Below, one piece after another: positions 49,106 to 61,500 of a stretch of DNA of 64,000 nt; the first letter of the stretch is position 1, and every line of letters starts with the position of its first letter. The notes below the pieces were generated by a model. The model was given only the letters and a program-made list of their open reading frames with translations. It searched no databases and was not told the origin of the DNA. This stretch comes from Tolypeutes matacus (taxonomy: Eukaryota; Chordata; Mammalia; Cingulata; Chlamyphoridae). The DNA is taken from assembly GCA_026826555.1 (NCBI GenBank), contig JAKSZT010054571.1, positions 539,429 to 603,428 on the forward strand. The letters run 5' to 3'. The translations under genes were made by a program, and so were the position numbers.

Positions 49106-49500
49106 TGGATGAGAAAAGATGAGAAAGAAATAACCAGGTTCAAGGGACCCTCCAACCAAAGGAGGAGAGTGCTGCTGCATAAAACATCTTGGCTTTTATT
49201 TAGCCTTAGGACAAAGAAAATATGTGTGCACATGTGCAAGGGTAATAGATACATGTAGGTTCACACTTTACCAAAATCAGTAAGTTTTTTTAGGATTAAT
49301 AGTTCAGTTCCCTTTGCACTCCTGCATGTAACAGACCTTGTTAGTCATTGTCTGACATATATCAGACACTTTCTTTGAAGCACAGAATGTATCTCAACCA
49401 GATCTTATCTCAGTGTGCTGAGACTAGAGATGCCTGTCTCCTACATTCCAAGGCAGCCTGCTTTCTGTCAGTTGTCATGGCCTTTAATTGAACTCCAACA
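49106..49500 (-). repeat. 5' LTR-like segment of the class II ERV
   Basis: Minus strand starts TGTTGGAGTTCAATT at 49500 and has AATAAA at 49195-49200 (followed by AGCC). The 3' end is placed at a CA near 49106 by inference. There is no partner copy in the window to check boundaries. Confidence 0.6.
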
Positions 49501-52500
49501 GCTATGCACTTGTTTTCACTGACAATGAATGTTAAAACACTGGTTTAATGCAATGTTCTGAGAATGAATGAAGTTCTTCAGTTTGAATTCTAAGCAAGTT
49601 TTTTGTGTTATATGCTGGTATTTATTTTTTCTCACTTACAATCAATGCCAAAACAGTGGTTTTACCTATGGCTCTATGAATACAGGAGGCCTTTCAATTT
49701 TGAAAAATTATTTGTATAATTGGCTGCTAAACACAAGTTTTCACCTACAATCAATGTCAAAATTCTGGTTTTACCTAATACTTGTGAAAGCAGTAGTTTC
49801 TTCACTTGTGAAAACTAAGCAAGTCAGAGTTAAAGCAGAAGTGATACATAACATTCTGTAAATGCAATAATGTCTTCATTTGTGAAAACTAAGCAAGTTA
49901 CTTCTTTAATTGGCTGTTACACACTTGTTTCCACTTACAATCAATGTCAAAACCCTAATATTAACTAATACTGTGAATGCAGGAGTTTCTTCAGTTTTGA
50001 AAACTAAGAAAGTTAATTGTTTAATTGGCTGCTATGCACTTTTTTTAAACTTACAATCAATGTCAAAACACTGGTTTTACAGAATATTCTGAGAATGCAG
50101 TAGGTTCTTCAGTTTTGAATTCCAAGCAAGTAGTTTAATTTGCTGCTATGCACTTGTTTTCACTTACAACCAATTTCAAAACCCCTTTTTGACCTAACAA
50201 TCTGTGAATGAAGGAGTTTCTTCCATTTTCAAAAACTAAGCAAGGTACTTGCTTAAAAGGATATTATTCACTTGTTTTCCATTACAATCATTGTCAAAAT
50301 GGTGGTTTTACATAATGCTCTGAGAATGCAGTCATTTCTTCACTTGAGAAAACTAGGAACCTTACTTCCTCAATTGGCTGCTTTGTACTTATTTTCACAC
50401 ACAATCAATGAAAAAGCCCTGGTTTTACCTAATGCTCAGTGAATGTAGGTGTTTCTTCATTTGTGAAAAATAGCAAGTTACTTCTTTAATTGGCTGTTAC
50501 ACATTTGTTTCCACTTAAAATCAATGTCAAAACACTGTTATTACCTAACACAGTGATTGCAGGAGTTTCTTCAGTTTTGAAAACTAAGCAAGTTACTTGT
50601 TTATTTGGCTGCTATTCACTTGTTTTCACTTACAATGACAATATGTTGGTTTTACCTAATAAGCTGAGAATGCAGATGTTTCTTCAAGTTGTGAAAACTA
50701 CGCAAGTTCCTTTTTCTTTGGATACTATGCACTTGTTTTCACTTATAATCAATGACAAAACCATGGTTAACCTAAATGCAGTAGTTTCTTCAGTTAGGAA
50801 AACTAAGCAATTTTCTTCTTTAAATGAATGCTACATACTCATTTTCAATTAGAGTCAATGACAAATTAGTTGTGATACCTAACACTCTGTGAATGCAGGA
50901 ATTTCTCCTTTTGTGTAAACTAAGCATGTTGCTTCTTTAATTGGCTACTATGCACTTGTTTTAACTTAAAAGCAAAGTCAAAACCATGGTTTTACCTAAC
51001 AATCTGGGAATACAGTAGTTTCTTCATTTCTGAAATCTAAGGATGTTATTTCTTTAATTGGCTGCATGTACTTGTTTTCCCTTACATTCAATATCAAAAC
51101 TCTGCTTTTACCTAAAGCTCTGTGAATGCAGTGAGTCCTTCAGTTTTGAAACCTAAGCAAATTGCTTGTTTAATTGCCTGTTACACACTTCTTTTCACAT
51201 ACAATCAATGTCAAAATGATGATGTTACCTAATGCTCTCTGAATGCAGGAGTTTCTTCAGTTGTCAAAACTGGGAACATTACTTTCTTAATTGGTTGCTT
51301 TGCACTTGTTCTCACAAAGAAAAATAACAGGTTTTACCTAATGCTGTGTGAATATAAGAGGTTCTTCAGTTTGGAAAACTATGTAATTTTCTCATTTAAT
51401 TGCCTGCTGCACAATTCTTTTCACTCACAATCAATGTCAAAGCACTGGTTTTACATAATGTTCTGTGAATGCAGTAGGTTAGTCTGTTTTGAATTCTAAG
51501 CAGGTCCCATGTGATAGTTGCTGGAATTTGTTTTCACTTACAATCAATGCCAATATCGTGGTTTAACCTAACACTCAATGGATGCAGGAGGGCTTTCAGT
51601 TTTGAAAACTAAACAAGTTACTTACATAATTGGCCGTTATGAAATTGTTTTCACTTACAATCAATGTCAAAATGCTGGTTTTACCTAATAACCTGAGAAT
51701 GCTGTTGTTTCTTCTAGTTGTGAAAACTAAGCAAGTTACTTTTTCATTGGGGCTATGCACTTGTTTTCACTAACAATCAATGTCAAATTGGTGGTTTTAC
51801 CTCATGCTCTGTGAATGCAGGAGATTCTTCAGTTGTGAAAATTAGGCCATTTACTTCCATAATTGGCTGTTTGCAGTTGTTCTCACTTACAGTCAATGAT
51901 AAAACACTGGGATTAACCTAATGCTTTTTGAATATAGTGATCCTTTTGTTTTGAAGACTAAGTAAGTTTCTAGTTTAATTGCCTGCTACACACTTGTTTT
52001 CAGTTACAATCAGTGACAAAGCAATTGTGACACATAACATTCTATGAATGGAGTCATTTTTTAACTTATGAAAACAAAGTAAGTTCCTAGTTTTATTGGC
52101 AGCTATGCAGTTGTTTTTACGTACAATTAAAACTGGTTTTACCTAATGCTCTGTGAATGTAGGAGGTTCTTTGGTTTTGAAAACTAAGCAGTTTGCTTGT
52201 TTATTGGCAGCTATTCACCTGTTTTCACTTACAATCAATGTCAAAACGCTGGTTTTACCTAATACTTGTGAATGCAGTAGTTATGTCAGTGTGAAAACTA
52301 AGCAAGTCAATGTCAAACAAAAGTGATACATAACTTTCTGTAAATGCAATCATTAATTCATTTGTGAAAACTAAGCAAGTTATTTCTTTACTTGGCTGTT
52401 ACACACTTGTTTTCACTTGCAATCAATGTCAAAACTTTGGTTTTACCTAACACTGTGAATGCAGGAGGTTTTTCAGTTTTGAACACTAAGAAATTTACTT

Positions 52501-55500
52501 GTTTACTTGGCTGCTATGCACTTGTATTCACTTACAATCAATGTCAAAATCCTGGTTTTACTTAATGCTCTTTGAATACTGTAGTTTTTTCAGTTGTAAA
52601 AACTAAGCAATTACTTCTTTAATTAGCCACTCTGCAATTGTTTTCACTTACAATCAATCTCAAAACAGTTGTTTTACATAATGTTCTGTGAATGCAGGAG
52701 GTTCTTCAGTATTGAATTATAAGTAAGTTACTTGTGTTATTTGCTGGTACTTATTTATTCTCTCTTACAATCAATGCCTAAAGGGTGGTTTTACCTAATG
52801 CTCTATGAATGCAGGAGGCATTTCAGTTTTGAAATCTTAGCAAGTTTTTTATATAATTGGCTGTTATGCACTTGTTTTCAATTACAATCAATGGCAAATT
52901 AGTTGTGATAACTGCCATTTCTGAATACAATAGTTTTATGAGTTGTGAAAACTAAGCTCTTTACTTCCAAATTGCCTGCTACACACTTCTTTTCACTTAA
53001 AATCAATGTCAAAATTGTGGTTTTACCTAATGCTTTGTGAATGCAGGTATTTCTTCAGTTGTGAAAACAAGGCATGTTACTTCCTTAACTGGCATCTTTG
53101 CACTTGTTATCACAATCAATGAATAAACAGTGGTTTTACCGAATGCTCTTTGACTGCAGGAAGTCCTTCAGTTTTGAAAACTAAGCAAGTTACTTGTATA
53201 ATTGGCTGTTATTTTATCAATGATAAAATGCAGGTTTTAACTAATACTTGTGTATGTAATAGTTTCTTCAGTTGTGAAAAGGAAGCAAGTAGCTTTTTCA
53301 TTCGATGCTATGCACTTGTGTTCACTTACAGTCAATGGCAAATCCGTTGTGATACCTAACACTCTGTGAATGAAGTAGTCTCTTCATTTGTGGAAACTAA
53401 GCACATTAGTTGCTCAATTGGCTGCTGTGCCCTTGTTTTAACTTATAACCAATGTCAAAACCATGGTTTTATCTAAAATTTGGGGAATGCAGTAGTTTCT
53501 TCTTTTGTGAAAACTAAGGAAGTTATTTCTATAAGTGGCTGCTATGCACTTCTTTTCACTGACATTCAAAATCAAAACTCTAGTTTGACCTAATGCTCTG
53601 TGAATGAAGCAGGGCCTTCAGGATTTAAAACTAAGCAACTCACTTGCTTAATTGCCTGCTACATGCTTGTTTTCACTTACAATCAATGTCTGAATGATGG
53701 TTTTAACTAATGCTCTGTAAATGACTATGGTTTTCAGTTTTGAATTCCAAGCAAGTATTTTAATCTGCTGCTATTCACTCATTTTCATTTACAACCAATG
53801 CCAAAACCCTGGTTTTAGCTAACACTGTGTGAATGAAGGAGGTACTTCAATTTTCAAAAATTAAGCAAGGTACTTGTTTAATAGGATACTATTAACTTCT
53901 TCTCACAGTCAATGTAAAAACACTGATTTTACTTTTGTGAATGTAAATGGTTTTTCAGTTTTGAAAACTAAGCAATTTATTGGTTTGATATACTTTTCAC
54001 ATACAATTAATGTCAAAATGGTGGTTTTACCTAATGCTCTGTGAATGCAGGTATTTCTTCAGTTGTGAAAACTAGGCATGTTACCTCCTTAATTGGCTGC
54101 TTTGCATTTGTTCTCAAAAACAATGAAAAAAACACTAGTTTTACCTAATGCTTTGTGAATGTAAGTGGTTCTTCAGTTTGGAAAAATATGCAATTACTTA
54201 TTTAATTGCTTGTGCAGACTTCTTTTCCCTTACAATCAATTTAAAAGCATTGGTTTTACTTAATGCTGTGTGAATGCAGATGGTCATTCAGTGTTGAACA
54301 CTAAGAAAGCCATTTATATATTTGGCTGTTTTGCACTTGTTTTCACTTAACAATGTTAAAATGCTGGTTTTACCTAATAATTGTGAGTCCAGTAGTTTAT
54401 TCAGTTGTGAAAACTGAGCAAGTTACTTTTTCATTTGGTGCTATGCACTTGTTTTCACTTACAACCAATGTCAAAACCCTGGTTTTCCTTAAGCCTCTGT
54501 AAATGCAGGGGTTTCTTCAGTTGTGAAATCTAATCACATTACTTCGTTAATTGGCTGCTTTGCACTTGTCCTCATTTATAACCAATGAAAAAACACTGGT
54601 TTTACCTAACACTTTGTGAATGTAACTGTTTCTTCAGTTTTGAAAACGAAGCACTTTACTCATTTTATTTCCTGCTACATACATCTTTTCACTTACAATC
54701 TATATCAAAACTGTGGTTTTACTTAATGTTCTGTGAATGCAGGTATTTCTTCAGTTGTGAAAGCTAGGTATGTTATTTCATTAATTGGTTGCTTTGCACT
54801 TGCTCTCACAATTAATGAAAAAACACTGGTTTTACCTAATGCTTAGTGAATGCAATTGGCTCTTCAGTTTGGAAATCTATGCAAGTTACTCATTTAATTG
54901 CCTGCTGCATACTTCTTTCACTTACAATCATTGTCAAAACACTGTTTTACCTTATGCTTTGTGAATACAATAGGTTATTCTGTTTTGAATTCCAAGCAAT
55001 TTACTTGTCATATTTGCTGGTAATTTTCTCACTTGCAATCAATGCCAAAACATTGGTTTTACTGTACACTCTATGATTGCAGGAGTTCATTCTGTTTTGA
55101 AAACTAGGCAAGTTACTTTTATAATTGGCTGGTACACACTTGTTTCCACCTACAATCAATGTCAAAATGCAGGTATTACCTAATACTTGTGAATGTAGTA
55201 TTTTCATCAGTTCTGAAAATGAAGCAAGTTACTTTTTCATGTGGTTCTATGCACTTTTTTTTTTAAGTGAAAACTTGTTTTCACTTAAAATCAATGACAA
55301 ATCAAAGGTTAAGCCTAATGCTCCTGGAATGCAGTAGTTTCTACATTTGAGAAAATTAAACAATTTACTTCTTTAAATGAATGCCATACACTTTTTTTCA
55401 CTTAGACTTTATGGCAAATCCGTTGTGATACCTAACATTCTGTGAATGCAGTAGTTTCTTCAGTTGTGAAAACTAACACAATTGAAGTTGTGTTACTTCA

Positions 55501-58500
55501 ATTGGCTGCAATGCACTTGTTTTAACTTACAACCAACGTAAAAACCATGGTTTAACCTAAGATTTTGAAAATGCAGTTGCTTCTTCATTTGTGAAAATTA
55601 AGGAAGTTATTACTTTAATTAGTGGCTATGCACTTGTTTTCACTTACCTTCAATATCAAAAACCTTGTTTGACCTAATGCTCTGTGAATGAAGTAGGATC
55701 TTCAGGTTTGAAAGTTAAGCAAGTTGCTTTTTTAATTGCCTGCTACACACATGTTTTACTTACAGTAAATGTCAAAACACAGGTTTTAACTAATGCTCTG
55801 TGAATGCATGAGTTTCTTCAGTTTTGAATTTCAAGCATGTAGTTTAATTTGCTGTTATGCACTTGTTTTCACTTACAAGCAATGGGAAAACCCTGGTTTT
55901 ACCTAACACTCTGTGAAGGAAGGAGATTTTACAATTTTCAAAAATTAAGCAAGGTACTTGTTTAATGGGATACTATTCATTTCTTCTCACTTATTATCAA
56001 TGAAAAAAGGTTGTAATTTTGTGAATGTAAGTGGTTCTTCAGTTTTGAAAACTAAGTATGTTACTCATTTAATTGCCTGGTACACATTTCTATTCACTTG
56101 CAATCAATGTCAAAGTAGTGGTTTAATTTAATGCTCTGTGAATGCAGGAGTTTCTTCAGATGTGAAATCTAGGCATGTTATTTCCTTAATTGGCTGCTTT
56201 GTATTTGTTCTCACAATCAATGAAAAACCACTGGTTTTATGTAATGCTTTGTGAATGTAAGTGGTTCTTCAGTTTGGAAAACTATGCAGTTACTTATTTA
56301 ATTACCTGCTGCACACTTTTTTTCACTTACACTCAATATCAAAGCACTGATTTTACCTAATGTTCTGTGAATGCAGAATGTTATTCTGTTTAGAATTCTT
56401 AGCAAGTTTCTCGTGTTATTTGCTGATATTTATACACAGTTACAATCAATGTCAAAATGCTGGTTTTACCTAATACTTGTGAAGGCAATAGTTTCTTCTG
56501 TTGTGAAAACTGAGCAAGTTTTTTTTCACTTGTTTTCATTACAACCAATGTCAAAACCCTGGCTTACCTAACACTCTGTAAATGCAGGGGTTTCTTCAGT
56601 TCTGAAATCTAAGCATGTTACTTCCTTAAATGGCTGCTTTGCACTTATTCCCAAATACAATCAATGAAAAAACATTGGTTTCACCTAATGCCTTGTGAAT
56701 GTAAGTGTTTCTTCAGTTTTGAAAACTAAGTACTTTACTCATTTAATTGCCTGTTAAACACTACTTTTGACTTACAATCAATGTCAAAATTGTGGTTTTA
56801 CTTAATGCTCTGTGAATGCAGGAATTTCTTCAGTTGTGAAATATAGGCACGTTACTTCCTTAATTAGCTGCTTTGCACTTGTTCTCACAATCAATGAAAG
56901 CTTTGGTTTTACCTAGTGCTTAGTGAATGTAAGTGGTTTCTCAGTTTTGAAAACTAAGCAAGTTACACATTTAATTGCCTGCTGCACACTTCTTTTCACT
57001 TACAATCAATGTCAGAGCACTGTTTTTACTTATTGCTTTGAGAACACTAGGTTATCTTGTTTTGAATTCTAAACAACTTACTGCTGTTTTTTCATGGTAT
57101 TTATTCTCACTTACAATCAATGCCAAAACAGATGTTTTACATAAGGCTCTATGAATGCAGGAGGTCCATCAGTTTTGGAAACTAAGCAATTTCCTTGAGT
57201 AATTTGCTGTTATGCACTTGTTTTCACTTACAATCAATGTCAAAAAGCAGGTTTTGCCTAATATTTGTGAATGCAGTAGTTTCTTCAGTTGTGTAAACTA
57301 TACAAGTTACTTTTTCATTTGGTGCTCTGGGCTTGTTTATACTTACAACAAATTTCAACACTATGGTTTTATCTAATGCTCTGTGAATGAGGAAGGTTGT
57401 ACAGTGTTCAAAAATTAAGGAAAATACTTGTTTAATAGGATACTATGCACTTGTTTTCACATACCATCAATGTCAAAACTCTGTTTTTATCTACCATCTG
57501 TGAATGAAGGTGGTTCTTCAATTTTTAAAAGTTAAGCAAGGTATTTGTGTAGTAGGTTACTATTCACTTTTTCTCACTTACAATCAATGAATAAACACTG
57601 GTTCTACCTAACTTTGTGTGGTTCTTCAGTTTTGAAAACTAAGCAAGTTACCCTGTTGAATTGCCTGCTTCACACTACTTTTCACTTCTAATCAAAGTCA
57701 AAGCAGTGGTTATCCATAAGTTTCTGTGAATGCAGTCATGTCTTCATTTGTGAAAACCAAGCAAGTCCTTGTTTAATAGGCTGTTATGCACCTGTTTTCA
57801 CATACAATAAATATCAAAACACTGGTTTTACCTAATGTTCTGTGAATGTAGGAGGTTCTTCAGTTTTGAAATTAAAGCAAATTACTTCTTTATATGGCTG
57901 CTATGGCACTTGTTTTCACTTACAATCAATGTCAAAACAGTGGTTTAACTTAATGCTCTGTGAATGCATGAGGTTCTTTAGTTTTTGATTCCAAGCAAGT
58001 AGTTTAATTTCCTGCTATGCACATTTTCTTTTCACTTAGAACCAATGCCAAAACTCTGGTTTCATCTAACACTCTGAGAAAGAAGGAGGTTCTTCAATTT
58101 TCAAAATTTAAGCAAGCTACTTGTTTAATTGGATACTATTTACTTTTTCTCACTTACAATGAGTGAAATAACACTGGTGTTAACTTTGTGAATATAAGTG
58201 GTTCTTCTGTTTTGAAATCTAAGCAAGTTGCTTATTTAATTACCTGCTTCACACTTCTTCTGACTTACAATCAATGTCAAATAAGTGGTGATATATATGA
58301 TTCTGTGAATGCAATAATTTCTTCACTCGTGAAAACCAAGCAAGTCTTTTTTCAATTCCTTGTTACACACTAGTTTTCATTTACAATCTATTTCACAACA
58401 GTGGTTTTACCAAATTCCCTGTTAATGCAGTATATTTTTCAGCTTTGAAAGTTAAGCAAGTTACTTGTTTAGTTAGTGGCTATGCACCTGTTTTCTCTAA

Positions 58501-61500
58501 CAATATCAATATGCTGATTTTTACCTATTACACTGAGAATGCAGTTGTTTCTTCAAGTTGTGAAAACTAAGCAAGTTACTTTGTCATCGGATGTTATGCA
58601 ATTTTTAACTTACAATCAATGACAAATCAATGGTTTACCTAATGCTTTGTGAATGAAGCAGGTTCTTCAATTTTGAAAATTAAGCAAGTTACTTGTATAA
58701 TTGCATGCTATGTACTTGTTTTCACTTACAGTCAATGGGAAATCAGTTGTGACACCTAACACTCTGTGAATGAAGGAAGTTCTTCAATTTTCAAAAATTA
58801 AGCAATGTACTTGTTTAATAAGATACTATCACTTATTCTCACTTACAATCAATGAAAAACACTGGTTTTACCTTTGTGAATGTAAGTGTTTCTTCAGTTT
58901 TGAAAACTAAGCAAATTACTTCTTTATTTGGCTGCTTTGAAATTTGCTTTCACTTACAATCAATGACAAAACACTGGTTTTACCTAATACTCTGTGAATG
59001 TACTAAGTTCTTCATTTTTAAAACTAAGCAAGTTAATTGTTTAATTGGTTGATATACATTTGTTTTCACTTATAATGTCAATATGCTGGTTTTACCTAAA
59101 ATGCTAAGAATGCATTAGTTTCTTCAGTTGTGAAAACTAAGCATTTTATTTCTTTAATGACTGTTAAGCATTTGTTTTAACTTACAACCAATGTCAAAAC
59201 CATTATCTTACCTAACGTCCTGGGAATGCAGTTGTTTCTACATTTTTGAAAACTAAGGAATTTATCTTTTAGTGGCTCATACACACTTGTTTTCACATAC
59301 AATAAATATCAAAATACTAGTTTTACCTAATGCTCTGTTAATGAAGGAGTTTCTTCAGTTTTGAAAACTAAGCAAGTTGTTTAATTGCCAGCTAGACACT
59401 TGTTTTCACTTAAAATCAATGACAAAACACTGGTTTTACCTTATACTCTGTGAATGCGTGAGGTTCTTCCATTTTTAAATCCATGCAAGTTATTTGTTTT
59501 ATTGGCTACTGTGCAATTGTTTTCACTTACAATGTCAATATGCTGGTTTTACCTAACACACTGAGAAGGTAGATTTTTCTTTAAGTTGTGAATATTAAGC
59601 AAGTTACTTTTTCTTTGGATGTTTTCCACTTGTTTTCACTTACAATCAATAAAAGAACACTAGTTTACATAACATTCTTGGAATGCAGTAGTTTCTTCTG
59701 TTGGAAAATCTAAGCAACTTACTTCTGTAAATGACTGCTATTCACTTGTTTTCACTTACAGTTAATTAAAATCAGTCGTGATACCTAACAATCTGTGAAT
59801 GCAGTAGTTTCTCCTGTTGTAAAAACTAAGCATGTTACTTCTTTAATTGGCTGCTATGCACTAGTTTTAACTTATAATCAGTGTCAAAACTGGGGTTTTA
59901 CCTATGGTTCAGGGAAATCAGTAGTTTCTTCATTTGTGAAGTCTAAGGAAGTTATTTATTTAATTGGCTGCCACACACATGTTTTCACTTACACTCTATA
60001 TCAAAACACTTGTTTGACCTAATGCTCTGTGAATGAAGGAGGCTCTTCAGTTTTTAAAACTAAGTTGCTTGTTTAATTGCCTGCTACACAGTTTTCACTT
60101 ACATACAATGTCAAAATGGTGGTTTTACCTAATGGTCTTTGAATGCAGTCTTTTCTTCAGTTGTTAAAACTAGGTATGTTAATTCCTGAATTGGCTGCTT
60201 TGCACTTATTCTCACAATCAATGTAAAAACACTGCTTCTACCTAATGCTTTGTGAATGTAAGTGTTTCTTCACTTTGGAAAACTGTGCAAGATACTTCAT
60301 TAATTTCCTGCTGCACAGATCTTTTCACTTACAATCAACATTAAAGCACTGATTTTACCTAATGCTCTGTGAATGCAGTAGGTTATTCTGTTTTGAATTC
60401 TAATCAAGTTACTTATGTTAATTGCTGGTAATTATTCTCACTTACAATCAATGTCAAAACAGTGGAATTCAGAAATTCTTTCACTGTTGAAAAGTAAGCA
60501 ATTTACTTGTATAATTGGCTGTTACACACTTGTTTTCACTTACAATTAATGTCAAAATGCTGGTTTTACCTAATACTTGCTAATGCAGTAGTTTGTTTAG
60601 TTGTGAAAACTAAGCAAGTTACTTTTTCATTTGGTGCTATGCACTGGTTTTTTACTTACAACCAATATCAATACCCTGGTTTAACCTAACACTCTGTGAA
60701 TGAAGGAGGTTCTTCAGTTCCAAAAAATTAAGGAAGGTACTTGTTTAATAGGATTTTATTCTTTTCTTCTCACTTAAAATCAATGAAAAATCTCTGGTTT
60801 TACATAACACTTTATGAATGCAAGTGGTTCTTAAGTTTTGAAATCTGAGTAAGTTACTCATTTCATTGCCTGCTTCAAACTTCTTTTCACTTACAATCAA
60901 TGTCAAAGCAGTGGTGATACATAAGATTCTGTGAATACAATCATTTCTTCACTTGTTAAAACCAAGCAAGTCCTTGTTTAATTCGCTGCTATGCACGTTT
61001 TCACATACAATAAATATCAAAACACTGGATTTACCTAATGCTCTGTGAATATAGGAGGTTCTTCAGTTTTGAAACCTAAGAAAATTACTTTTTTTTGATG
61101 CTTTGTCACTTGTTTTCCCTTTCAATCAATATCAAATCACTGGTTTTACCTAATGCTCCGTGAATGCAGTAGGTTCTTCAATTTTGAAAACTAAGCAAGT
61201 TACTTATTTAATTGCCTGCAAAGCACTTGTTTTCCATTACAATGTCAATATCCTGGTTTTCCCTAATATGCTGAGAATGCATTTGTTTCCTCAAGTTGTG
61301 AAAACAATGGAGGTTACTTTTTCATTGTGTACTATGCACTTCTGTTCATTTACAATCAATGACAAAACAATGGTTTACCTAGTGCTCTTGGAATGCAATA
61401 ATTTCTTCATTTGGGAAAATTAAGCAGTATACATCTTTAAATGATTGCTGCACTCTTGTTTTCACTTATAGTCAAACAAGTTGAGATACCTAACACTGTG

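Larger units (their letters stand above)
46243..49500 (-). mobile_element. Class II (betaretrovirus-like) ERV, 5' part
   Basis: The 5' half of the minus-strand element whose env lies at 33.5-34.4 kb. From the right: an LTR-like segment (about 49106-49500), a leader with a splice-donor-like site, gag remnants (48430-47659), and a possible protease-region remnant (47640-47440). The region 46243-46800 is A+T-rich without recognisable content, and 46808-47087 is a LINE fragment. The right end TGTTGGAG (minus strand) directly meets satellite. Confidence 0.72.

Noticed and set aside
49085..49107. tRNA-Lys primer-binding site for the class II ERV
   Set aside because: Only about six or seven bases after the inferred LTR end agree, which is too few to support a call.
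33471..49500. A host gene within the non-satellite island
   Set aside because: All protein-like text is retroviral or LINE-derived. No exon-intron pattern of an unrelated gene was found.
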